This document shows positions 22,056 through 32,912 of a DNA stretch of 64,000 nt, piece after piece (the stretch's first letter is position 1; every line of letters starts with the position of its first letter). Location of the stretch: positions 1,426,001-1,490,000 of the forward strand of contig JAJJXM010000004.1 in assembly GCA_024516155.1 (NCBI GenBank). The letters are read 5' to 3'. The notes under the pieces are model-generated. The model did no database searches. It was not told where the DNA came from and saw only the letters and a program-made list of their open reading frames with translations. Position numbers and translations under genes: made by a program. The DNA is from Pyronema omphalodes (Eukaryota > Ascomycota > Pezizomycetes > Pezizales > Pyronemataceae).

Positions 22056-24573
22056 CAATCGAATTACGATTTCCACCGGAAAAAAAAAACACACAACCAC
22101 GCGAGACACGCGAAATGCGCAATACCATCTCACCGTACGTATCAGAGAAAGATTAAGGACTAAACGTGCAACAAAACGCGGGAAAACGTGGGTTTTTTTT
22201 AGAGAATCCTTTTTCCTTTTTCTGTTGCAGTTTAGACTCCGGTGGGGGGGGGGGGGGAGGGGGCACAAGCGAGACAATAAATGTCCATGGCATATACAGA
22301 GACAGAATAAATAGACAAACAGACAGACAGGTATATAAGCCGCAAAAAGTAAGTTAAGGGGAATATATAAATGGCATCTCCACAACAATCCGTTTCCACA
22401 CATAACATATAACTCTTCCAGTCTCAGTGAGCTTCAAAAACAAAAGTTATAAACCACAGACTTCCATTTCATGATCCCCTATGTAAACTATACGTACAGT
22501 AACAATATATTCCATTAGTTACAGCATCCCATCCTGCATCCCTATCCAGCATCAGTTGCTATGGCACCTGGAACCATAGTATCTACAAAAAGGAGTATAC
22601 CATACCCTGAGTACCCTGATGGCCCAGCTGCCATAGTGAACCTTCAACCGAACCTACCGTCCTTAGCGAGACCTGGAACAAAAAAGTGGATCTGCGGTTA
22701 AGAGACCGGTACCGGCTGGTCAACCGACGTACGATGGCGCTGTCATGTCATTGGTCACTAGTCAGGGCACCTGGCAAGCAGAGCAAGGCGAAAATAGACG
22801 TTGGTATCGGAGTATCTAGCTATTGGATTTATATGGTTTCGTTATCATAAGCCTTGCTGGAATTGTTGCTGCAATATTTTGGGGACTTTGAGAAGGTGAA
22901 GGGGATGTGGAAGGGAGTAATTAGATAGCTGAGGAGGGGAAGTGGGGGTTTTATATATGGTATTTGATATATGTAAGATGATGTGCATGTCGATGATGAT
23001 GTATAGAAGCATAGTTGGAATAGTGTAGAAGCACAGAAGCACAGTGGAAGCAGTATCGAAGCCGCATTAAACAAGTATAAAATAAACATCAAAACTTAAT
23101 CAGTAGACACATGTGATATGAACAATCACAAGCACAACCTTCTCTCTGAAGTTTCCGCGCAAGCTTCGGAATCAAAGCACGTGAGTGATACAAACACCGT
23201 TCAGTAACAAACACCTTTCGTCCATCGAATACTGTTTCAACCTTTCCATTTCATTCGCATAACAACGTTTATAACCCGCCCCCCCCCCCCCCCCCTTTCC
23301 GTCCTTCCGAAAACTACTATTTCATACATGATACATACCACCATATCATTCCAAAAGTCGATACATGAAAAGAACAGAAAGAACCTCAACGTATGGACTT
23401 ATGAGAATTACTATTGAAACTACAGCAGCTATATACTCATTTATGTATGTATGTGCATAGTCTGTATATATTCTGTAGTCAGTACTCATACAAATCACAC
23501 AAAATCAATCTCATTTACCACTTGCTGTATCCCCGATGGCGATATATGGAAGCTCCTATGGTTATGGTTATGATCATTGTTATGATTATAGTTCTCGTCA
23601 CAGTGTTGTATATATATACGATGATCCAAAAATAGAATATATTCCTCAACACGTTTTAATGCATAGAGCCCTAATGATAATTTCCAATCCCTCAGTCTCA
23701 TTCCAAAACATTTTGGTCATTACATAATTCTAGAAACAACCAGCAAAGCAACTTCTAAGTATCAAGTAACCAGTTGTTGTACATAAGCAACTTTAACTGC
23801 CTGTATATAATTAGCCAGCCCGTCCCCACTCCTTTCCCCTCCTTTTTTCCCTTGTTTCCCCCCCCTCTTTTACTCTTTAAAAGTCTCTGTTTCCAACAGT
23901 CAACAGCCAAGCAGCCAACTTTCCGTTCTCGTACACATGTAGGAAAAGAATCACAAATGTAAAGCCTTATCCTTATCCTTAGTCTTCGCCTGATTCCGTT
24001 TCTGCTTCTGTTTCAGTTTTGGGGGGAGGGGGACGGTGGACGGGGGGTTAAGGCAAAATAAAGATGATAAAGATAAAGATAAAGATCAGGCCTGCTGTTA
24101 TGTTATCTTAGATTTTGTACGTTAGGTTAGGTTAGATTAAATTAAATATCCTGGTCCTTGGTAACTTAGTGCTTGGTGCATGAAGAAGAAAGTATGCAGT
24201 GTACAGTGTGCAGGACATGTACGTACGGGTAGAATATATAGCATAGAGGGGGAAAGTATATATATATGTGTATGCATGATATATTCGACGGGCCGTTTTA
24301 TTTTTTGTTTTTTGCGGGAGAAAAAAAGGAGGGAAAGGAGTTGTCATTTCGGAGTAAAGGCTCGACTCGGGTTCTCACAATATCAAGGCTCTATTATCTA
24401 TTATCTGATAATTGATAAAACCGCAATCGATTCAAAACAAATAACAAATCAGTCAACTCATAATCCATGGGATATCATCGATAACAGCTAGCCACAGGAA
24501 AAAGTCTCCAATTCCCAATCCCCAATTCCCAATCCCCAGTTCCCAATTCCCTGCTACATGGAAGTTTTCGTTT

Positions 24574-24683
24574 TCCTTTCCTTCCTTTCCTTCCTTTCCT
24601 TCCTTTCCTTCCTTTCCTTCCTTTCCTTCCTTTCCTTCCTTCCTTCCTTTCCTTCCTTTCCTTCCTTTCCTTCCTTTCCTTCT
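24574..24683. repeat. 9-bp polypyrimidine minisatellite (CCTTCCTTT)
   Basis: About 12 copies of CCTTCCTTT with one shortened copy, forming a pure pyrimidine strand. Reading through it gives artefactual Arg/Lys/Glu/Gly-rich ORFs on the minus strand. The preceding 24505-24553 holds CCAATTCCCAATCC-type repeats and the following 24733-24800 an AGCCAC-type array. Confidence 0.85.
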
Positions 24684-25429
24684 CATCCATCCCGTATCGG
24701 CAGCTAATCCGAATATCACAATATATATTCCCATAGCCACAGCCACAGCCACAGCCAAAACCACAACCACAACCCCAGCCGTAGCCGTAGCCGCAGTCCA
24801 AACATTTCAACACGGGTGTTCATCTTCATACAGCTCTGTCTTCGCCTTTCTCTTCCTCTTTTCGTTCTCTTCATCTTACAGCCTGTAAGAATCTCAAGAC
24901 CCCTCAAAACTTGGGAACTTAGGAACTTATCTGCTTGGGAGCTTGGTAACTCACCACCTTCAAGTCCCCGATTATTTTGCACTTTTACCGAAAAGAAATC
25001 CAACATCGACATCGACATCGACACTGGCACAGGCAAAGCGGACTGCGGTATACCGTGTGTTGACTGATACCGACTGATACCAACTGATACAAACTGATAC
25101 CATATACCATATAACTACCTAACAGTGAAAACTAACTACAGCTAACTACAGTTTACAGAAGTTCCAGTATACCATAAAAAGAATTCATGAAGTGGTATAT
25201 ATATACAGGAGTTTATTGATGAAATACATTCTAAGTAGGTTGTAGATAATCCAAGGGATTCGGTAATCCATATGGCATAAATCCAACAAACAGTCCCCGA
25301 AAAATGGTTTAGATTTATGAGTTCTAAGTTTTGGGTAAGCGGTAGGGGTTGTAGGTTATCAGTTATCAGGTCACAGTTGACAGTTAACGGTTATGGTTAA
25401 CAGTTATCCAATTCCACAACTCACTACCC

Positions 25430-25520
25430 ACTACCCACAGCCCACAGCCCACAGCCCACAGCCCACAGCCCACAGCCCACAGCCCACAACCACAGCCCAC
25501 AGCCCACAGCCCACAGCCAC
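25430..25520. repeat. 7-bp tandem repeat (CAGCCCA)
   Basis: About 12 copies, nearly perfect, with one copy shortened to CAACCA near 25487. It is followed by ACCTCAACT-type repeats to 25560. Confidence 0.85.
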
Positions 25521-25754
25521 CTCAACTCAACTCACCTCAACCCCACCTCACCTCAACCAATAAATCCCCAACTAAATCCAACCCAAGTATATCCCATCTA
25601 ATCTCATCAATATCCCAAAGTTCCATGTAGTATTATATAGAGAGAGATGGTATGGTTACTTACACCAAAATTACAAAACCAATCTATGTGCACTACACCA
25701 CTTTCAGCATGACAAAACTAGAGCTGTTTAAGTATAAGTATAAGTATAAGTATA

Positions 25755-25793
25755 TTTGATTTGATTTGATTTTCTTGAACGTTCCCAACCTTA
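25755..25793 (-). repeat. 39-bp dispersed motif, copy 1 (inverted relative to 46747-46785)
   Basis: This sequence is the exact reverse complement of 46747-46785. It combines a TTTGATTTGATTTGATTTT repeat with CTTGAACGTTCCCAACC, which contains the palindrome GAACGTTC. The non-repetitive half makes coincidence unlikely. Confidence 0.85.
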
Positions 25794-25799
25794 AGGTTA

Positions 25800-25985
25800 T
25801 GACATATGCCACAGTCTAATTACATTTCGAGGCTCCAGCTGTTACCTTGGAGTCTCGCTGGGATCCGCCCCAGAGCGTACTTCATTTCTTGGGCCTGTTG
25901 CCACCTCTCTTCCTCCTGCTGGTTTTCATTCTCGTCGTTACATTTTGGAGCCCTGTTTGCTCTTTTCCCTCCCGGCACTCTCAAC
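25800..25985 (-). other. Possible coding exon, unrecognised
   Basis: The minus strand reads an acidic, Gln/Glu-rich segment (NDENENQQEEERWQQAQEMK, then YALGRIPARLQGNSWSLEM and a stop at about 25815). The stretch is more GC-balanced and more complex than the surrounding satellites. No ATG or upstream exon is evident: an in-frame stop lies near 26000. I do not recognise a family. It could be the last exon of a spliced gene or chance. Confidence 0.25.
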
Positions 25986-26524
25986 TCGACACTCTCACTT
26001 CGTTATTCGTACCCTGTCTCTGCTCTCTTCTGCTCTCCTAAGCATAAGTATAACCACAAGTATAAGCAGATGCATAAACAAGTCCAGCATCAACCTTTTC
26101 AATAATTATTACTCTACAGTATAGTCCCCTCCCCCCCCTCTCCCCCTCCCCCCCCCACTATATCTCTCTTTGAGAAACCATAACAAAATCATAACCCATC
26201 ACCAGTAACCAGTAACCACCAGCAACTCAAAACATCATATTCAAAAGCCATTAAGCAGTGCGACTGTATCTCTGTATCTCTGTATCTATGACAGTAATTC
26301 TAATCTGATCCAATTCAAGACCAAGACCAAGTGATCCCATGTGTAAATAAATATATAAGCTATACTCATTACAACACACCACACCATACCACACCACACC
26401 ACAACACAACACACCATATAATACCACACAATACTATATCTATGTTACACACAACCCAGATTTAATAACAATAACAAATAATAAAAAACCCTTTCCCTCT
26501 TCAACCTACACACCTTTATGCCCT

Positions 26525-26845
26525 GAAATGATAAAAGAAAAAAATCAAAGAAAAAGACAAAAAAAGGAGAAAAAAAAAAATCAAAGACAAAAAAAAAGAC
26601 AAAGACAAAAAAAAAGAGAAAAATCAAAAAAAAAAGAAAGAAAAAGACAAAAAAAGACAAAAAAAGAAAAAGAAAAACCATGGTAATGAAGGATAAAAAT
26701 GATGAAAAAAACAAAAATAGGAAAATATAAGGAAAAGATGAGTGAAAAAAAAATGACGAGAAAAAAATAGGAAAAGAAAAAGATGAAAATAGGAAATGAA
26801 AAAGGAAAAAAGATAAAAAAAATATCGCGTAAAGCAAAATCAAAA
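26525..26845. repeat. A-rich polypurine tract
   Basis: About 320 bases that are mainly A and G on the + strand (AAAAAGACAAA, GAAAAAG units). The Phe-rich minus-strand ORFs in this segment come from it and are not genes. Confidence 0.7.
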
Positions 26846-27152
26846 GCAAAATTAAAGCAAAGTCCCCAACACCCATACCCAATGTTTATGTAATAGTTAT
26901 AAGCACACCAAAGGAAAACCGCAACATGTACCAGTTCTTCATCCCCGGATTCTTTCTTCGTTGGAGGAGAGAATCTTTGCTTACTCGGATTCCTGTGTAG
27001 CTGAATTCCAAGGAAAATAAAGATAAAAAACAGCCTAAGTTTATGTTCTCCGAGTTCCACAAGCTTCCGGAACTTTCAGAGGAATTAGTAAGCCCCGCAA
27101 GCCAAAAGCCTGGCAAGTCTCGCGCTATACGTCATCCCCTTACTTCGTCCGT

Positions 27153-29444
27153 CTACCGCCAACTACCTCTCTGTAAGCTGAGCAGGTTCTCGACACACTC
27201 AATCTCATCAATCCTCCTATCATTCCAAATATTTTCTCCCTTCCCTGTTGTGTCTGTAGACCCGTTCTCTTTCTCTTTATCTCCATCTCTCTCTTTCTCT
27301 TTCCCCTTCCCTTTCTGTCGATTCTCCTCTGTCTCTTTTGCCCTTATCTTCCTTTTCAATTTGTCTACATTCGCAGCTCCAAGGACTCTCCGAATCTCAT
27401 CGGCATGTGATGTAACCTTTCCCTTTCTCTTTTTCTGACAAAGTTCTACGGGTGGGGATACAGGAACTCCTGGAGGACGATTCTCCTTATCGCTTTCCAG
27501 GGATGTGTCTGCAGGGCGTTTTTTGGAAGAAAACTTTGGTGGGTTGGGATGGTGATGGTGATGATGATGGTGATGATGAGAGTGACATTTCTTCGGAGTT
27601 GGTAATACTCCACCATTATTGGAAGGGCCGGCGACACCGAGTCCACCAGTACCGGCACCAACATCACCTACGGGACCTCCAATTGCTTTGCCTTCGGCCC
27701 TCCGCATCCTATTCCTATTCCGCATTAACCTAACGGCATAACTCGCCTCATCCGGTAGCGGAGGCGAAGTACTCGGACTCAAAATTCCCCGTTGGTTCTC
27801 ACACGCAAACTCCCATAACTTTGTATCAATTGGTGGCCTTGAACTAGACCGTTTCTTAGGTGTAGTCGTAGGTGGGCGGTCCGGGTGCATAAGGAGACGA
27901 CTAGGTGGTGGGGAAGGTGGTTCCGGGCTTGCTAGAACAACTACAGCTTTGCCATCCATGTTGGTTGCCAAGCGGAGGAGTGAGGAAGAGGAACGGCGGA
28001 GGAGAGGGGGTACAGTAGTGGGTTTTGTGCGGCGGGGGTGAGGGGCTGGAGGATCCGCTGTGAAGTTGGCATGGCTGACCGTAGGTTGCGCCTGAGGTTG
28101 AGGATTGGTGTTTAAGGCATCTTGCAGCCGCCGGTGGGCGGAAGTAGTAGTTTTGGCGCCAGTGGAGACAGGTTTTGGTGCCTGGAAAAGAGGCTTGATC
28201 TTCGATGCGGGCTTGTTGGTAGCTGGGTTTGGTGCCTGTGTACCTAAAGGATTAAGTTGCTCCTGGGACTCCTGTGTTTTTAAAACTCCCGGTGGCACCA
28301 ATGGCTTCAATGATGCTAAAGGCTCCCCTGGAGAGATGGCCATCCCGGGTTTCAAGATAGGTAATTCGGCTTCGCGTTCTGAGTCGGAGCAAAAGGCGAT
28401 ATCGCGATCACGAATATCAGAGTGGAGATAGCGATCGTCGTCGTCAATGGCCAAGCGAGACTTCACGTTGTAAGCGACGCAGGGGCTGGAACTGATGACG
28501 CCTGATGATGATGGCACGCTAATCTCGCTCGGAAATTCACGGTGGTGGTTAAGATGAGTGCGTGTCCGTGAGACGAGTCCAGGCGGGGATGACGCGAGTG
28601 ATGTAGGCAACTCCAACGCGAAGGATGTCCCTCGGATGGCGGCTGTTGGGTCATGATGACCATGGCCGCGAGCTGTGAATGACCGTTCTCTGTTAGGCAC
28701 CATCTCGTGGGGCTGAAGAGGAGTTGCTCGTCGACGTTCTGCCTGGCGTTTATTGCAGAACCAAATCTGCAAAATCACAATTAAAAAGTCAGGATAATCT
28801 TCCCTCGGACAAACCAAACCAACAAGAAACAAAAAAAAAATGTTACGGTGCCTTCAAATCAAATTTCTACAGAGAGTGTGACAGTGTGCAGTAAACACGC
28901 TACTATGTTCACCCGCCCATCCGCGCCCACGACTGCAGAAGTAATTTGCACCATTCCTGCACACTACGCTCACAGCACGTTTAACATCCCCGCGCTCCAC
29001 AGAAAAGCCGCACAAGAACAAACAGTCGTGATATCTTTTGAAACTGACGAGAGAGGGGGAAACAATGGCAATTTGTGTATATTAGAGGGGATATAAGAGG
29101 TGTGAATTTTTGTGATGAGGATGGATAACGGCGACAATATCAAGGTTAAGGCGGTTTGTAATTACCTGAACTTCCTTCTCTCCCATTTGCACTCGCTTGC
29201 AAATTTCCTTTCGACGAATTTTGTCAGGCTTGGTGCATTTCCGGTACTCTTCCTCTAGGATCACCTGGTCATGCGGCGATGTCCGGCGTCGACGGCGGCG
29301 TATAAAACTCGAATTGTCGGAGGAGGGTTGGGGCACATTTGAAGGGAGATGATCTTGGGAGTAAGAAGCAAAAGCGAAGCTTGAGCTGGCAGAGCTGAAG
29401 CTGGAGCTGGGATGAGGCTCATCGGCATGCGCCTCAGGATCCAT
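27153..29444 (-). CDS. Homeobox transcription factor, Yox1/Yhp1-like, 2 exons
   Basis: Predicted 630-aa nuclear DNA-binding protein. Exon 1 is 29444-29166 and exon 2 is 28766-27153; the 399-nt intron splits the homeodomain in phase 0. The homeodomain lies at about residues 50-107: RRRRRRTSPHDQVILEEEYR, then DKIRRKEICKRVQMGEKEVQ, then helix 3 IWFCNKRQAERRR. Position 50 of the homeodomain is Cys instead of the usual Gln. Downstream regions are disordered and Pro/Ser-rich, with a histidine run (about ten His) in exon 2. The C-terminus is basic and charged, with IRRVLGAANVDKLKRKIR. In yeasts the related Yox1 proteins repress cell-cycle genes; here that role is inferred from the homeodomain and from ACGCGT boxes at 29560, 30003 and 30273. 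Full length; start chosen as the first ATG ahead of the domain. Confidence 0.88.
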
Positions 29445-30290
29445 CCTGATGCAGCAGTAGGTTTGGGATGGATTGGGGCGGAAGAGGCTGGGGGGGGGGG
29501 GGGGGGTAGGGAAGGAAGGGGGGAGGGGGGAAGGGGGACGGGGGGGGGTAAGGAAGTAAACGCGTCGAGCGGGAACGGAATGGAGATCTCGCGACTCGCT
29601 AGTGTGCTTTTATGTTTCTTGTTCTCCGCCAGACGACTGTCCTTGAGATGGATACGGCCGTGAACCGCAGCGATTGGGTGATGATGCTGTTGTAACAATT
29701 AAACAGAAAAAAGAGAAAATCTTCACTGTTTTCTCGGCGGGGAAAAAAAAATGAAAAATGAAAAAATAAAATAAAAACAACCGCGTTTCGTAGTTTCCGG
29801 TGTCGTGTTGTTTAAAGGGGAGGACTGACTGGAAGGAGACAGACACGTTCAGTCAGATCAGAGCGTGTGAATTTCCTTGTGCCTCGTGATGCTGTGTAGC
29901 GGGTAGGGGTCAGAGTGATTCGGCGGGCGTGGAAGGTTAATATGGCTTGTGACGCGGGTGGGGGCTGGTGCAGCCATCAGTCAATTCTCTTGGTAGTACT
30001 ACACGCGTCTTTTTTTCGGTGGGAGAGTTAAAAGTGTCTGTGGGGGACAGGCCGCATCAAAACGCGCGCGTGAGCGGGACACTAGCAGCCGGTAGTTTTT
30101 TGCATAGAGCACTCCATCAGCCCCTTTCCGACCGGCGAAATTGAATCGTCATGCAATGCGATCAGCTTTATGCGATGCTGTCAATTTCATCTAATTGATT
30201 GATGTGATTTCAACCAATCAATTCCTTCCAACCAATCCATCTCCATTAAACGCGAAACAGAAAAACTCCTTTACGCGTCGATTGCCCGGG
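29445..30290 (-). promoter_or_regulatory. Homeobox gene 5' region with C-tract and three ACGCGT boxes
   Basis: ACGCGT occurs at 29560-29565, 30003-30008 and 30273-30278. The coding strand carries a long C-rich tract at about 29488-29548 (G17 and further G-runs on the + strand), which could form a G-quadruplex. It lies 45-105 bases from the start codon, probably in the 5' UTR. Regulation by MBF is inference. Confidence 0.45.
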
Positions 30291-31729
30291 AGTGTCATGC
30301 ATGTAAACCCTAACCCACTCCCGAAGCGGATTGGCGCCTTGGCAACTGTACGCCGACATCGCAACCTTATTTGTGCGTCACGCATTTCTTCTATGGACAC
30401 CATATGTACATCCTCCACTTCCTCTTTTCTTCCTCCTTTTGAGATCACACTGCGGCAATGTACAAGCATGCACGCATCCACATAGCTCAATCAAACTTCA
30501 ACGCCTTAGATAATCCCATAACACAGCCTGCTTAATAGTTTTCGAAACGTACGTCAACACAACGACGATAATGGATTACGGCAACCACATATCACGTTGG
30601 TGTGAAAATTTCTAGCAAGATATTTATCAATCAGTATATCTTTATAATGATATACAGTTTTTATGTTCAGTACTTCAGGAGAGGACATACCAAAGTAACT
30701 CGATTACAAAGTAGAGAGGAGTAAATGGTTAGAATTGGTATCTATGATCTATCAAGCTAATATATCAAGAAAATACTCAAAGGATTACACCCCGACGCAT
30801 ATCTGTGACGGCAACCACGGACCCGGGCGATTTGAGGTTATATCACTACTTCTTCGTCCACGATCCAAGAAGTCGACTCATATCAGAATCATCACACAAA
30901 CCACCTCCCTTCCCCTTCATTTCTTTATGCTCATTCAACACCAAACCCCAAAACACAAAAGCCAAAAAACGAAGTTATTTACTCATCACCTGACGACTAT
31001 CCAATCTTTACCCAACCAACCAAGAGCAGCAGTAAGCCGAAGTTTAAAGTTCAAAGTTCAAACACAGCTTATCACGCCTCTAGTATCTACCATTAATCCA
31101 ACCCATCACCCCAGCACAGCAACAAACCAGCACCAGACCCCAGAGTAAGTTTCCATATCTTTAATCAGGTGATATACTATGTCAATGTCTATATCGAATC
31201 CTCAAGCCGGTGCCGAAATTTTTTCCCAGGATTTGATTATATTGCCAATAGCATATAGCAATTACTAATCAGTCAGCGGCCGGAATGAGAAGTCTGGATT
31301 CAAAAGTCTGGAATCAGGAGAAAGGATAGATATTGGATATACATAGTAGCGTAGTAGCATAACCCTAAACAAATAGTTATCCCACGACAAGGCTTCCATG
31401 CTGGGCTGGAATTCATCAGGATTCAGGAAGACAGGGAAAAAGATGAAAACATGAAAACATGAAAATATAAAATATAGAATGGAAAAACCACAGACTCAGA
31501 ATAAATGCTACAGTACTACATCTTATTACTCCTTCAAGCCGGCTCCGCATACCATTACTACCCAAACCCCCAGTAGATCCAGTGTATTGAATATTTATAA
31601 AATCAAAAGTAAGCAGCTTTAGGAATATGTAATCATGAACAGAAGCTGCTGGTGGTGCTTTTATCGGAAGTAGTATATGATATATATATAGCAACTACAT
31701 AGTTTTGTAATCGTTGCCGGTAAGGGAGG

Positions 31730-31811
31730 TTGGAGATTGGAGATTGGAGATTGGAGATTGGAGATTGGAGATTGGAGATTGGAGATTGGAGATTGGAGAT
31801 TGGAGATTGGA
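31730..31811. repeat. 7-bp tandem repeat (GGAGATT)
   Basis: About 11 near-perfect copies followed by diverged GGAGACTGGGGACTGGAG. Confidence 0.9.
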
Positions 31812-32559
31812 GACTGGGGACTGGAGTTGTAGGCTTGGAACTGGAGATTTAGTCAATGGTCATAACTTTATCATTCTACTGATGGGAGTTTTGATAGCTG
31901 TACCCTCTCTCTCCCTCGAGCCTCCCATACCTTCATTTATGACATTCATATTCGTCATCAATGCAGTGACATAACCAGTATCTAATATGTATATCTATCA
32001 TAACTTCGATGCTAGATATTCGATGCCAGATACCAGATAATAGATGCCAGATGCCAGATGCCAGATGTCATATGTCAGTCTACAGCTATTGTATATAGTC
32101 ATAGTCAAAATCCATACACCGACCGCTCTAGAAAACTTACCAGGGTTCAGCAGTACGCACCATAATCTTGGCCGACAATCGAAGCCGCAGATACATAGCA
32201 TTCCTGACATTCGTAACATTCTGATATTTTGAAATTTTAATAGTCTAATATTCTAATAGTCTAATGTTCCTGCTATGTGGCTATGCGGCTATACCATATC
32301 ATAGATCGGTATTTTGATACATCCATGTTAGCAATAGACAAGCATACCATATCATCATATCAACATATCACCATTTTCTTTTTTTCTTTTAAAAAAAATG
32401 AAAATCTTCCCGTCTCTATCTCTATCCCTATCCCTCCCCTGTCAACATCGTACGAAATTTCCTAACGACCCGAAAAAAAAGACATGATGCCATACTAATG
32501 ACTGATCTCCATCGAAGTGGTTCCCGGGTTTTGTGGATTCTTATGTATCTTGAATCTTA

Positions 32560-32772
32560 GCCATAGTAGCCATAGTAGCCATAGTAGCCATAGTAGCCAT
32601 AGTAGCCATAGTAGCCATAGTAGCCATAGTAGCCATAGTAGCCATAGTAGCCATAGTAGCCATAGTAGCCATAGTAGCCATAGTAGCCATAGTAGCCATA
32701 GTAGCCATAGTAGCCATAGTAGCCATAGTAGCCATAGTAGCCATAGTAGCCATAGTAGCCATAGTAGCCATA
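32560..32772. repeat. 9-bp tandem repeat (GCCATAGTA), about 24 perfect copies
   Basis: An uninterrupted and essentially perfect 213-bp array. Because 9 is a multiple of three it keeps all frames open and yields artefactual Ser-His-Ser, Met-Ala-Thr and Trp-Leu-Leu repeat ORFs. Perfect homogeneity indicates recent expansion. Confidence 0.95.
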
Positions 32773-32825
32773 CATAAACAAACAAAACCAAAAAAGAAAG
32801 CTAAACCATATAAACAAAACAAACC

Positions 32826-32912
32826 CAATCAGTAACGTCAAATCAGCGACATCAAATCAGCGACATCAAATCAGCGACATCAAATCAGCGACATCAAATC
32901 AGCGACATCAAT
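32826..32912. repeat. 14-bp tandem repeat (AATCAGCGACATCA)
   Basis: About six copies, the first diverged (AATCAGTAACGTCA). There are no unique spacers, so this is not a CRISPR array. Confidence 0.85.

Larger units (their letters stand above)
18951..27152. other. About 8 kb without a recognised gene, rich in simple repeats
   Basis: The stretch contains many microsatellites, A/T-tracts and short tandem arrays, of which the clearest are listed separately. One minus-strand segment, 25800-25985, has complexity and base use unlike its surroundings and may be an exon (listed separately). Everything else lacks domain, splice or codon evidence. Confidence 0.4.

Noticed and set aside
26445..27060. Phe-rich minus ORFs of 145 and 159 codons
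   Set aside because: Direct translation of an A-rich polypurine tract; hydrophobicity is compositional, not evidence of a membrane protein.
32495..32841. ORFs in several frames across the GCCATAGTA array
   Set aside because: The 9-bp unit has no stop in most frames; artefact.
32560..32912. CRISPR-like array
   Set aside because: Perfect tandem units without unique spacers, in a eukaryotic genome; plain minisatellites.
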